From Candidatus Krumholzibacteriia bacterium (lineage in GTDB: Bacteria; Krumholzibacteriota; Krumholzibacteriia; Krumholzibacteriales; Krumholzibacteriaceae): 18,106 nucleotides of DNA. The notes beneath the pieces were generated by a model, which saw only the letters and a program-made list of their open reading frames with translations, did no database searches and was not told the DNA's origin. The stretch is taken from positions 1-18,106 of the forward strand of contig JAPLKY010000150.1 of NCBI GenBank assembly GCA_026387805.1, read 5' to 3'. Made by a program: the position numbers and the translations under genes. Shown one piece after another: positions 1 to 7,477 of this stretch (the first letter of the stretch is position 1; each line of letters opens with the position of its first letter).

Positions 1-1
1 C

Positions 2-541
2 GCGCAGCTGCGCAAGCCGGCTCGCCGGAGGGATTGCATCGAGCTGCTGCGCACGTGCGCCGAAGGCCCGCGCCCCGCGAGCCCTTCCGATACGCGCGAA
101 AAAGCCCCCGGCGGCGCGCCGGGCTCGACCATGCGCGCTCCGAAGGAACCGGGCGGGAATCCCGCGGTGCGCATACTCCTCGCGGAAGACAATCCGGTCA
201 ATCAGAAGCTCGCGAAGCTTCTTCTGGAGAAGGCGGGATACGTCGTCGAGATCGCTTCAAACGGAAAAGAAGCCGTCGAGAAATTCGTCGCCTCGCCCGA
301 CCGCTTCAAGCTCATCTTCATGGACATCCAGATGCCCCTGATTGACGGGCTCGAAGCGACAAGAATGATCAGGGCAAAGGGCTTTTCGAAGATTCCCATC
401 GTCGCCATGACGGCGCGCGCCATGAGCGGCGATCACGATGCCTGTCTGCAGGCAGGGATGACCGACTACATCCCGAAACCGATACGGAAGAACACCGTTC
501 TCGAGATGGTCGAGAAGCTCACCCGCTCCGCCGCACTTTGA
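2..541 (+). CDS. Partial C-terminal end of a protein with two receiver domains, probably a hybrid histidine kinase
   Basis: The reading frame is open from base 2, so the gene begins left of the window. The ATG at 131 lies in an interdomain linker and is unlikely to be the true start. Visible residues 1-20 (LRKPARRRDCIELL) look like the last strand and helix of one receiver domain, with its conserved Lys-Pro. After a Pro/Gly-rich linker, residues 56-175 form a complete second receiver: RILLAEDNPVNQ with its acidic pocket, the predicted phosphorylated Asp at visible residue 108 in FMDIQMP, the switch Thr in MTARAM, and Lys159 in PKPI. The EDNPVNQ wording is typical of receivers at the end of hybrid sensor kinases. 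Phosphotransfer signalling in the cytoplasm is therefore the likely role, although the kinase core is not visible. The RND efflux operon starts about 45-60 bases downstream, so the two may be cotranscribed, but this is inferred from spacing only. Confidence 0.88.
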   Translation, partial: AQLRKPARRRDCIELLRTCAEGPRPASPSDTREKAPGGAPGSTMRAPKEPGGNPAVRILLAEDNPVNQKLAKLLLEKAGYVVEIASNGKEAVEKFVASPDRFKLIFMDIQMPLIDGLEATRMIRAKGFSKIPIVAMTARAMSGDHDACLQAGMTDYIPKPIRKNTVLEMVEKLTRSAAL

Positions 542-603
542 TTTTCTTTGACTTTTGACGAAGAATTGCAAAGATTTCAATTTACATGCTCGGGACCGGA
601 CGA

Positions 604-1800
604 ATGAAGAAACGAATCTACCTCATACCGCTTATTATCGTGCTCGCCGCGTTGGCGGTGCGAATCACCATGATCATCGTCAAACGATCGGGCGAAGGGA
701 AACGGCAGAGCCAAACAGCCGCCGTGGCCGTGGAGGTGGACAGCGTCCGGTTCGGGCCGATACGAGAGATCCGCGAGTTCACGGGCTCCATCTATCCGTA
801 TAATCAGTACGTCGTCGCGCCGAAGGTATCGGGAAGGGTTATCGAGATCCGCAAGCGCATCGGCGACCGCGTGCTCCCGGGCGAGTTGATCGCCCGGATC
901 GATGACGCCGAATACCAGCAGGCGGTGCGCGAGGCGGAAGCGAATCTGAAGATAGCCAAGGCCTCGGTGGCCGATTCCCGCAGCCAGCTCGACCTCGCCC
1001 GGGATCAAAAGGAGCGTATGGATACGCTCCGCGCCAAGGAGCTCGCCTCGTCGGCGGAGCTCGACGCCGCCGTTTCGGATTTTTCCGCGAAGGAATCCCG
1101 CTATCGCCTGGCGGAGGCCCAGGTGGAGCAGCGCGAGGCTTCCCTCGAATCTTCGAGGATCAGGCTCGGCTACACCCGTCTGACCACCACGCGCGCCGGG
1201 TACGTCGGCGAGCGATTCATTGACGAAGGCGCGCTGCTCGCGCCCAATGCCGCCGTCGTATCGGTCATCGAGATCGGCACGATCATCGTGCGGACGACGA
1301 TAACGGAGCGCGACTACCGTCTCATCAGTCCGGGACAACCGGCCGAGGTGACCGTGGACGCGTTTGCGTCGAGGACGTTTTCCGGCCGCGTCTCGCGGAT
1401 CGCCCCGATGCTGCTCGAGAATTCGCGCGTGGCGCAGATGGAAGTGGAGGTGCGGAACGACTCGCTCCTCCTCAAGCCGGGCATGTTCGCCCGCGTCCGC
1501 GTGATGATCGCATCGAAGACCCGAGCCCAGATCGTTCCCACGAAATCGATCGTCAACCGCAACGGCGAGACCGGCATCTTCGTGGTGCCGGGGAACGAAA
1601 GCGTCGCCCGCTACGTCGCCGTCAAGACGGGCATCGCAACCCCCGATCTCACGGAGATCCTCTCTCCCGTTCTCGAGGGCCGCGCGGTGACGCTCGGCCA
1701 GCACCTTCTCGAAGACGGCAGCTCCGTGCTGCTGCCGAAAAGCCCGCCCGGCGAGGCACCAAGTCCCGCCGCAGGCGCGGAAAAGAAATCAGGCACATGA
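604..1800 (+). CDS. RND efflux periplasmic adaptor (membrane-fusion protein, HlyD/AcrA type)
   Basis: This is the periplasmic adaptor that links an inner-membrane RND pump to an outer-membrane channel. I chose the ATG at 604 because it gives MKKRIYLIPLIIVLAAL, a clean basic-plus-hydrophobic membrane anchor; an in-frame ATG at 586 adds six residues and neither has a strong ribosome binding site. Counting from 586, the parts are an N-terminal membrane segment (about 8-32), the first lipoyl half with VAPKVSGRVIEI and GDRV-PGELIARIDD (about 75-108), a coiled-coil hairpin rich in Ala, Glu and Arg (about 110-195), the second lipoyl half (RLGYTRLTTTRAGYVGERF), and a beta-barrel domain containing GQPAEVTVDAF and KPGMFARVRV. 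The length of about 398 residues is normal for the family. The stop codon overlaps the permease start (ATGA), so the two are translationally coupled. The substrate cannot be told from sequence. Confidence 0.93.
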   Translation: MKKRIYLIPLIIVLAALAVRITMIIVKRSGEGKRQSQTAAVAVEVDSVRFGPIREIREFTGSIYPYNQYVVAPKVSGRVIEIRKRIGDRVLPGELIARIDDAEYQQAVREAEANLKIAKASVADSRSQLDLARDQKERMDTLRAKELASSAELDAAVSDFSAKESRYRLAEAQVEQREASLESSRIRLGYTRLTTTRAGYVGERFIDEGALLAPNAAVVSVIEIGTIIVRTTITERDYRLISPGQPAEVTVDAFASRTFSGRVSRIAPMLLENSRVAQMEVEVRNDSLLLKPGMFARVRVMIASKTRAQIVPTKSIVNRNGETGIFVVPGNESVARYVAVKTGIATPDLTEILSPVLEGRAVTLGQHLLEDGSSVLLPKSPPGEAPSPAAGAEKKSGT

Positions 1801-4800
1801 ACATCGCGCAGGGGTCAGTCCATCGACCGGTTCTCACGGCCGTCATCTTCATGGTCGTGATCACGCTCGGCATCGTTTCCTTCAGCCGTCTGTCGATCGA
1901 CCTCATGCCGGAAATCACGTACCCTACTATCTCCGTGGTCACGAGCTACGGCAACGTCGGTCCGCAGGAGATGGAAGAATCGATCACCCGGCCCATCGAG
2001 GAAGCGCTTGCGGCCGTGCAGGGCGTCGAGGAGATCACTTCGTCCTCCTCGGAGGGATCGAGCCAGGTGAGAGTCGCCTTTTCGTGGGGAACGGATCTCG
2101 ACGTAGCGGCAAACGACATCCGCGACCGCATCGATCGGGTGCTCGGCCGGCTGCCGGAAGACGTCACGCGCCCGATGATCCGCAAATTCGATCTTTCGGC
2201 CTTTCCGATAATGTTCCTCGGCGCTTCCAGCAATCTCAATCCACTCGATCTGCGGCGCATCGTCGAGGACGAGGTAAAGTACCGGCTCGAGAGGGTGCCG
2301 GGAGTGGCCTCGGTCGACATTCGCGGCGGCCTGAACCGGGAGATACACGTCAATCTGCGCGGCGATCAGCTCAAGGCGCTCGGGATATCGACCGACGCGG
2401 TGCTCGCCGCCCTGCAGACCGAGAATCGAAACGTCCCGGCCGGGCTCTACGACAAGGGGAACCTCGAAGTCCTCGTGCGCACGCAGGGGGAATACCGCAA
2501 TCTCGACGAGATCCGCAACACGGTCATCACGACCCGCGCCGGTGCTCCGATCCGCGTCAAGGACGTGGCGAACGTCGAGGATTCCTGGGAGGAGATCCGG
2601 CAGATCGTGCGCATCGACGGGAAGCCGGGGCTGCGCATCTCGATCAGCAAGCAATCGGGAGCCAATACCGTCAACGTCGCCCAGGCCGTGCGGGCGGAGA
2701 TGGACCGCATCAACCGCGACATTCCCCAGCTCCGCCTGATCTCCATTGTCGATACCTCAATTTACATCAAGGACTCCATCAGCAACATGGGCAGCGCAAT
2801 TCTCGTCGGCGGGCTGCTCGCGATTCTCATCCTGTTCCTCTTTCTGCGCAACGTTTCGAGCACGCTCATCATCTCGACCGCGATACCGATCTCGGTCATC
2901 GCCACCTTCGGGCTCATGTATTTCAGCCGGTTCACGCTGAACATCATCACCTTCGGCGGGCTCGCGCTCGGCATCGGCATGCTCGTGGACAACGCTATCG
3001 TCGTCCTCGAGAACATCTACCGGCACCGCGAGGCCGGCCTGGATAGTATCCAGAGCGCGCTCACCGGCACCTCCGAGGTCTGGTCGGCGATCGTGGCGAG
3101 CACGCTCACGACCGTCGTCGTGTTCTTCCCCGTCGTGTTCATCCGCGGGATGTCGGGGATCATGTTCCGGCAGATGGCATTGGTGGTGAGCTTCTCCCTC
3201 CTCTGCTCGCTCGTCGTCGCGCTCACCCTCATCCCGATGCTCGCCTCCCGTTTCCTGCGGTTCCAATCCGCCGAGCATTACCGGAACGAGAGCCGTCTGC
3301 ACCGGGTCTACTCCCGCAGCGAGGAGGTCTTCAAGCGCGTCGAGGAGCGATACTCGAGCTTGCTGCAATGGGCGCTGGAGCGCAAGAGAACCGTGCTGCT
3401 CGCGACGCTCGGATTATTCGTCGTTTCGATCGCGATGCTGCGGCTCATCGGCGTGGAGCTGATGCCGGAAACGGACCAGGGAGAGGTGGACGTCAACGTC
3501 GAGATGGCGGTTGGTACGAAGCTCGCGATCGTCGATCAGGCGACGCGGACGGTCGAGGAGATCATTCGCGCGCAGGTGCCCGAAGCGGTTTCCATAATGT
3601 CGAATATGGGCGGCGGGGGCTACCACTCCGCCGGCGGCCATATGTCCGAGGTGCGCGTCACCCTCGTCCCGCGCAGCGAGAGGCGTCGCAGCAGCGAGCG
3701 GATCGCGAACGACCTGCGCCGCGCCCTCGGCGGGCTCCCGGGCGTCACGATCCGCACGAGGGCCGGAGAGGGGCTCTTCGTTCTGCGAATGGGCGCGGAA
3801 AGTTCAAGCGGCGTCAACATCGAAATCCGGGGGTACGATCTCGCGACGGCGCAGGCGCTCGCGCAGCGGGTCAACGAGATCGTCGTCAAGATCCCCGGCA
3901 TCACCGATACGCAGATCAGCCGCGAGGAGGGAAATCCGGAGCAGATCTTCCGGATCGACCGGGAAAAGGCGGCCGATCTGGGACTCGGTGTGACGCGCAT
4001 CGGAGACGCGCTGCAGACGGCGGTCGGCGGCACGCTCGCGTCCTACTATCGTGAGGGCGGCAAGCAGTACGTCATTCTCGTACGCCTCAGCGAGGAGGAC
4101 CGCAGGAGCCTGGACAACCTCCTCGACCTGACCGTCGTCAACAGCCGCGGCCAGCCGGTCATCCTGCGCAACGTCGTGGAAGCCGTCCAGGAGGAAGGGC
4201 CGGTACGCATCGAACGAAAGGATCAGGAGCGGATCATCACGATCGAGGCGAACTTCACCGGCCGCGACATGGGATCGGTGATCAGTGACATCCGCCGCGA
4301 GCTCCGGTCCGTTCCGGTCCCGAAGGATTTCGTCATTCTCTTCGGCGGCGACTACGAGGAACAGCAAAAGGCCTTCCGGGAGCTGCTGTTCGGATTCATT
4401 ATGGCGATCCTGCTCGTCTACCTCGTGATGGCGGGACAGTTCGAATCGTGGCGCGACCCGTTCGTCGTGCTCTTCTCGATACCGATGGCGCTCATCGGCA
4501 TCACGGTGACGATGCTGCTCACCGGCACTATCTTCAGCATGCAGGCCTTCATCGGCTGCATCATGCTCGCGGGGATCGTCGTCAACAACGCGATCCTTCT
4601 CGTCGATTACACGAACCAGCTGCGCCGCTTCCACGGGATGCAGCTCGCCGAGGCGATCCGGCTCGCCGGGTCGCGGCGGCTCCGCCCCATCCTCATGACC
4701 ACCCTCACCACGGTGCTCGGCCTCCTTCCCCTCGCCATCGGCCTCGGCGAAGGCGGCGAAACGCAGGCGCCGCTCGCGCGCGTCGTGATCGGGGGGCTCA

Positions 4801-4883
4801 TGAGCTCGACCCTCATTACGCTCATCCTCGTCCCGGTCGTGTACGCGATATTCGAACGGAAATTCAAGAGAACAGTTATCTGA
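1797..4883 (+). CDS. RND-family multidrug-type efflux permease (AcrB/HAE1-like)
   Basis: This is the inner-membrane, proton-driven pump of the RND superfamily, 1,028 residues long, the usual size. TM1 starts near residue 11 (PVLTAVIFMVVITLG), followed by the first periplasmic loop with the family signature LMPEITYPTISV and the YGNVGPQEMEESITRPIEEAL stretch split around residues 51-70. Segments TM2-TM6 lie at about 332-485 and include LGIGMLVDNAIVVLENI. Asp398 matches the proton-relay Asp407 of AcrB, while the neighbouring Asp408 position is Asn399, a variant I associate with many non-proteobacterial HAE1 pumps. The second half repeats the plan and includes the late TM stretch IMLAGIVVNNAILLVDYTNQLRR. 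The ATG overlaps the adaptor stop codon, so the two genes are one operon. The substrate class (drug, lipid or other hydrophobic compound) is not resolved. The 3' end overlaps the convergent helicase gene by 8 bases, leaving no room for a dedicated terminator between them. Confidence 0.95.
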   Translation: MNIAQGSVHRPVLTAVIFMVVITLGIVSFSRLSIDLMPEITYPTISVVTSYGNVGPQEMEESITRPIEEALAAVQGVEEITSSSSEGSSQVRVAFSWGTDLDVAANDIRDRIDRVLGRLPEDVTRPMIRKFDLSAFPIMFLGASSNLNPLDLRRIVEDEVKYRLERVPGVASVDIRGGLNREIHVNLRGDQLKALGISTDAVLAALQTENRNVPAGLYDKGNLEVLVRTQGEYRNLDEIRNTVITTRAGAPIRVKDVANVEDSWEEIRQIVRIDGKPGLRISISKQSGANTVNVAQAVRAEMDRINRDIPQLRLISIVDTSIYIKDSISNMGSAILVGGLLAILILFLFLRNVSSTLIISTAIPISVIATFGLMYFSRFTLNIITFGGLALGIGMLVDNAIVVLENIYRHREAGLDSIQSALTGTSEVWSAIVASTLTTVVVFFPVVFIRGMSGIMFRQMALVVSFSLLCSLVVALTLIPMLASRFLRFQSAEHYRNESRLHRVYSRSEEVFKRVEERYSSLLQWALERKRTVLLATLGLFVVSIAMLRLIGVELMPETDQGEVDVNVEMAVGTKLAIVDQATRTVEEIIRAQVPEAVSIMSNMGGGGYHSAGGHMSEVRVTLVPRSERRRSSERIANDLRRALGGLPGVTIRTRAGEGLFVLRMGAESSSGVNIEIRGYDLATAQALAQRVNEIVVKIPGITDTQISREEGNPEQIFRIDREKAADLGLGVTRIGDALQTAVGGTLASYYREGGKQYVILVRLSEEDRRSLDNLLDLTVVNSRGQPVILRNVVEAVQEEGPVRIERKDQERIITIEANFTGRDMGSVISDIRRELRSVPVPKDFVILFGGDYEEQQKAFRELLFGFIMAILLVYLVMAGQFESWRDPFVVLFSIPMALIGITVTMLLTGTIFSMQAFIGCIMLAGIVVNNAILLVDYTNQLRRFHGMQLAEAIRLAGSRRLRPILMTTLTTVLGLLPLAIGLGEGGETQAPLARVVIGGLMSSTLITLILVPVVYAIFERKFKRTVI

Positions 4884-6090
4884 TCCTGAGACGACGCGGG
4901 GCCGGGCGAGGAGTCCTGCCGAACGCCGGTTTCTTTGCGGCCGCCTTCTGTTCCCGGGCGAGCTCCTCGGCGGGAATCTCCGAGTCGCCCGACACCGGAA
5001 TCGCGGCGCACATGAACCGTTCGATTTCTCTCACGTCGCTGCGCTGGTCCGGCGTGGCGAACGCGATTGCATGTCCCCGCTTGCCCGCCCGTCCCGTGCG
5101 GCCGATGCGGTGCACGTAGTTTCCGATCTCGTCGGGCAGATCGTAGTTGATCACAAGCTCGATATCCTTGACGTCGATGCCGCGCGCCGCGATGTCGGTG
5201 GCAACGAGAATCCGGCATTCGCCGGTCTTGAACCGCCGCAAGGCCTCCTTGCGCTGCGGCTGCGACCGGTCGGCGTGGATCTCGGCCGCGGAATGCCCCA
5301 TCTCGCGCAGCAGCCTCGCCACCTTGCCGGCGCCGCGCTTCGTCCGCACGAAGAGCAGCACGGAGCCCGCGTATTGCGCGAGGACCTGACCCAGCAGGCG
5401 GGCCTTGTGATCCTTCTGAACGAAGAGTATCTCCTGCGTCACCAGGTCCGTCGCCGTGCCGGACGGCGCGATCTCGGTGCGGACCGGCAGATGCATGTAA
5501 TTGGACGCGATCCTCAGAACGCTCGAATGCATCGTGGCCGAAAAGAGCATGGTCTGGCGGGCCCTCGGGATCAGCTTGATGATGCGCTCGATCTGCGGGA
5601 GAAAACCCATGTCGAGCATACGGTCGGCCTCATCGAGCACCAGAATGCCGACGTCGGAAAGACGGACCTGGCGCTGCTCGAGGTGGTCGTTGAGGCGGCC
5701 GGGAGTCGCGATGATGATGTGCGGATGCTCCTTCAGCTGCCGGATCTGATGGCCTATCGACTCGCCGCCGATCACGACAGCGGTCCGGAGCTTGAAAGCA
5801 CGGGCGAACCTCGAGAGGTCCTCGTGGACCTGGAGGGCGAGCTCGCGCGTGGGCACCAGCACGAGTCCCCTGCTCTTCCCCTGGGCGAGGCGCTGGATCA
5901 TGGGAATGCCGTACGCGATCGTCTTGCCCGTTCCGGTCTGCGCGACTCCGATGACGTCCTTGCCCGCGATCGCGATCGGAATCGCCGCCTCCTGAATGGG
6001 CGTGGGGACGGTAAATTTAAGTGCATCCAGCACCCCGAGGAGACCCGGCGCGATGCCGAGTCCGAAGAAACTGCTCTTTGCCTGAATCAT
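4876..6090 (-). CDS. DEAD-box ATP-dependent RNA helicase, RhlE-like
   Basis: This 404-residue protein carries the complete set of DEAD-box motifs for ATP-dependent RNA unwinding in the cytoplasm. They are a Q-motif region with Phe and PTPIQ (about 8-33), motif I AQTGTGKT (50-57), Ia PTREL (80-84), GG (108-109), Ib TPGR (129-132), motif II DEAD (153-156) within VLDEADRMLDMGF, motif III SAT (184-186), motif IV near VLLFVRT (244-250), motif V ATDIAARGID (297-306) and motif VI HRIGRTGR (327-334). The wording and short length fit the RhlE group, whose members act in ribosome assembly and RNA turnover, often in the cold. The C-terminal tail (about 375-404) is Lys/Arg/Pro-rich, likely a nonspecific RNA-binding extension. 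It ends tail to tail with the efflux permease. A poor GGAGA lies about 18 bases before the ATG, and I see no convincing promoter. Assignment to the exact subfamily is less certain than the helicase call. Confidence 0.96.
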   Translation of the reverse strand: MIQAKSSFFGLGIAPGLLGVLDALKFTVPTPIQEAAIPIAIAGKDVIGVAQTGTGKTIAYGIPMIQRLAQGKSRGLVLVPTRELALQVHEDLSRFARAFKLRTAVVIGGESIGHQIRQLKEHPHIIIATPGRLNDHLEQRQVRLSDVGILVLDEADRMLDMGFLPQIERIIKLIPRARQTMLFSATMHSSVLRIASNYMHLPVRTEIAPSGTATDLVTQEILFVQKDHKARLLGQVLAQYAGSVLLFVRTKRGAGKVARLLREMGHSAAEIHADRSQPQRKEALRRFKTGECRILVATDIAARGIDVKDIELVINYDLPDEIGNYVHRIGRTGRAGKRGHAIAFATPDQRSDVREIERFMCAAIPVSGDSEIPAEELAREQKAAAKKPAFGRTPRPAPRRLRIR

Positions 6091-6205
6091 TGCGACGTTC
6101 GCTCACTTTCTCCATGCGCGCCGTACGTTCGGAAATTCACGATCTCGATTGACAGTTTGTGCTATAACGCGGGCGCCGTCAAGAAGGTCGTGATAAAATA
6201 CGGGC

Positions 6206-6240
6206 AAAAAGAGCGGCGTCGGCGGCCCGATGCCGCCGGC
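6206..6240 (-). terminator. Predicted intrinsic terminator after the 6251-7036 gene
   Basis: Read on the minus strand, the arms CGGCGGC and GCCGCCG (6238-6232 and 6226-6220) form a 7-bp stem around a 5-nt loop. An alternative GCGGC/GCCGC pairing brings the stem right up to TCTTTTT (plus-strand run of A at 6206-6210). It begins about 10 bases after the stop codon of the upstream gene and precedes the helicase gene, so the two minus-strand genes are probably separate units. The T-run does not directly follow the strongest stem, which lowers confidence. Confidence 0.5.
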
Positions 6241-6250
6241 CCCGCGACCG

Positions 6251-7036
6251 CTAATCGAGGAACGTGACGTTCGACCTCAATCCCGCGGCGGGACGCTCCC
6301 TGTTGATCAGCACGCGATGCCAACCTTCGAGAACGATCGTCGCGTGATCCGGATGGCGAACGTATCCGCGCACGTAGACCTCGGAATCCGCCACCCTCGT
6401 CTGCGGACGGTAGCGGCGGAAGTCGTCATCCCAGCGGGCCTTCGCACGGTACTCGTTCCACGTGTACACCCGGTTCGCGACGACGTAAACCGTCTCGCCG
6501 CCGATGCGCACAAGCTCCTCGCAGATGTGCGGCTTGCTCTTCGCGTTCCTCTGAAGCGGCTCATTCCGGAGGATCGCCTCGCCGTCGAGGCTCCGTCCGG
6601 CGGGAACGAAGAACCACTCCCCCTGCCGCTTGAAGATGCTGTTGTCGCGGTTATCCACCTTCGACGGCTTGACCGTGCCGGCCCATTCGCGCACCGCGAC
6701 CGGCATGAGCGCGCGCTTCGCCGCGCGCACCGTGCTCACCGTCTCCGCGAGCTCGGCCACAAACCAGTGCCGCTCGTCGTGTCCGCAGAGGAAACGATTC
6801 CCGCGCGAGGTGAGGAGCAGCAAGTGGCGCTCCTTCGGCATAGTCTGGAGGATCTCGAACTCGGGCGCCCTGTCGGTGAGAGCGAAATCGAAGAACGGAC
6901 CGCGGCGGTCGCGCCCGACGTCGATCGTGAACGACGGACGGCGTCCATTCAAAAGCCTGCTCTGCGCATCAAGCGCCCTGAACTTGACCCGCGCGCCCAT
7001 CGCCTCGAAGTGCTTCGAGAGCGAATCCTGCCTCAT
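6251..7036 (-). CDS. Uncharacterised 261-residue protein
   Basis: I do not recognise this family. I chose the ATG at 7036 because AGGAGGT lies 5 bases before it; a GTG or ATG further upstream would only add an unlikely Cys/Arg/Pro-rich leader. There is no signal peptide or membrane segment, so it is probably a soluble cytoplasmic protein. It is rich in Arg, Trp, His and charged residues. Notable stretches are HLLLLTSRGNRFLCGHDERH (71-90) followed by WFVA, RQGEWFFVPAG (137-147), ILRNEPLQR followed by KPH (156-170), GGETVYVVANRVYTW (179-193), and VRGYVRHPDHATIVLEGWH (222-240). The clustered Cys/His/Asp pairs (CGHDERH, HPDH) look like conserved functional positions, but this is inference. It has its own predicted promoter upstream and a terminator after the stop, so it is likely a single-gene unit. 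The coding call rests on the strong ribosome binding site, a long frame and protein-like composition. Confidence 0.8.
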   Translation of the reverse strand: MRQDSLSKHFEAMGARVKFRALDAQSRLLNGRRPSFTIDVGRDRRGPFFDFALTDRAPEFEILQTMPKERHLLLLTSRGNRFLCGHDERHWFVAELAETVSTVRAAKRALMPVAVREWAGTVKPSKVDNRDNSIFKRQGEWFFVPAGRSLDGEAILRNEPLQRNAKSKPHICEELVRIGGETVYVVANRVYTWNEYRAKARWDDDFRRYRPQTRVADSEVYVRGYVRHPDHATIVLEGWHRVLINRERPAAGLRSNVTFLD

Positions 7037-7041
7037 GTCGC

Positions 7042-7048
7042 ACCTCCT
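7042..7048 (-). promoter_or_regulatory. Strong Shine-Dalgarno site AGGAGGT
   Basis: The minus-strand AGGAGGT sits 5 bases before the ATG at 7036. It is the best ribosome binding site in the window and fixes the start of the uncharacterised gene. Confidence 0.85.
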
Positions 7049-7275
7049 GCTCCAAGACCCATGCAGCTGCCGCGCCCCGCTCCCGGCAGGCGCCGGGCAG
7101 ACCACGGGCCGCGGTTCTGATGACGCGGCCGCTACCTCAGCGCCGCGGCATTCAGCCGCATCTACCAGCTAGAAAACTTGGAAGGTTTGAGGTGAACATT
7201 GAGGCTCTCGCTTCTTTCTTCCGCCCGGGAAACCGATCAGAACCGCGTCCGGGCGGTGCGACATTCGACGAAAGC

Positions 7276-7304
7276 ATTCTACATCGGGCCGCGAGACGCG
7301 TCAA
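7276..7304 (-). promoter_or_regulatory. Predicted sigma70-type promoter for the 6251-7036 gene
   Basis: The minus strand reads TTGACG (7304-7299), a 17-base spacer, then TAGAAT (7281-7276), one mismatch from consensus in each hexamer. Initiation would fall near 7269, giving a leader of about 230 bases before the ATG at 7036. That is long and leaves room for post-transcriptional control. Confidence 0.55.
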
Positions 7305-7309
7305 CGAAT

Positions 7310-7333
7310 AAATCCCGAAGCAAATCCCGAAGC
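7310..7333. repeat. Perfect 12-bp tandem duplication
   Basis: AAATCCCGAAGC occurs twice, head to tail (7310-7321 and 7322-7333), just upstream of the minus-strand promoter and within the divergent region. It may be replication slippage or a paired protein-binding site. Confidence 0.85.
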
Positions 7334-7353
7334 GATCGTCCCGGATCGATCCC

Positions 7354-7368
7354 GGCCGGATCCCGGCC
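7354..7368. repeat. Short GC palindrome in the divergent region
   Basis: GGCCGG-ATC-CCGGCC is a perfect 6-bp inverted repeat with a 3-base centre. The surrounding GGATC...CCGGCC unit is partly duplicated (7343-7357 and 7358-7368). It lies 28-42 bases before the plus-strand TATACT box, a possible operator position, though GC-rich palindromes also arise by chance. Confidence 0.6.
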
Positions 7369-7395
7369 AGAAAAGAGTTGCAAAGCAAGGCCCTA

Positions 7396-7401
7396 TATAC
7401 T
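7396..7401 (+). promoter_or_regulatory. Possible -10 box for typA
   Basis: TATACT is one mismatch from TATAAT in an AT-rich patch before typA. The only -35-like hexamer, TTGCAA (7378-7383), is just 12 bases away, too close for normal sigma70 spacing. If used, the transcript would start near 7408 and include the hairpin at 7426. Confidence 0.35.
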
Positions 7402-7425
7402 ATTTTGCTGCAAGTCTGTACTGAT

Positions 7426-7460
7426 CCGGGCCGCGAATCGCCGGGCCCGGTTTTCTTTTA
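7426..7460 (+). terminator. Terminator-like hairpin in the typA leader (possible attenuator)
   Basis: CCGGGCC (7426-7432) pairs perfectly with GGCCCGG (7444-7450). Inside the loop, GCG and CGC can extend the stem around a small bulge. TTTTCTTTT follows immediately (7451-7459). This is a textbook intrinsic terminator shape, yet no plus-strand gene precedes it, and it ends 17 bases before the typA ATG, with GAGG (7463-7466) just after. It therefore probably acts within the typA leader. Confidence 0.6.
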
Positions 7461-7477
7461 TTGAGGTTTGTGCCCGT

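Larger units (their letters stand above)
7037..7477. other. Divergent intergenic regulatory region
   Basis: No convincing gene is present between the uncharacterised minus-strand gene and typA. Frames that stay open here give Arg/Ser/Pro-rich translations without recognisable domains. The region holds a 6-bp GC hairpin (CCCGGC/GCCGGG, 7082-7097), a minus-strand promoter (7276-7304), a 12-bp tandem duplication (7310-7333), the near-repeats GGATCGATCCCGGCC and GGATCCCGGCC (7343-7368), a GGCCGG-ATC-CCGGCC palindrome, a plus-strand TATACT box (7396-7401) and a terminator-like hairpin (7426-7460). The typA frame is open upstream to 7199, but homology to TypA begins only at the ATG at 7478. Confidence 0.7.

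Noticed and set aside
548..590. TTGACT/TTGACG hexamers as a promoter for the efflux operon
   Set aside because: No acceptable -10 box lies at 15-19 bases. The sequence is simply AT-rich.
1682..1704. CRISPR arrays, tRNA genes and transposon ends, looked for across the whole window
   Set aside because: I found no regularly spaced repeats, tRNA cloverleaf or terminal inverted repeats with a transposase anywhere. The coordinates given are only a placeholder for a window-wide negative.
6149..6182. TTGACA and TATAAC on the plus strand, with TTGAC/GTCAA arms, between the helicase and the unknown gene
   Set aside because: The -35/-10 spacing is only 8 bases. TGC-TATAAC could be an extended -10, but no plus-strand gene follows. 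Five-base arms are too short to claim an operator.
7120..7311. Small 63-codon open frame in the divergent region
   Set aside because: It has no ribosome binding site, is Arg/Pro-rich and overlaps the promoter and repeat elements. I see no sign of coding.
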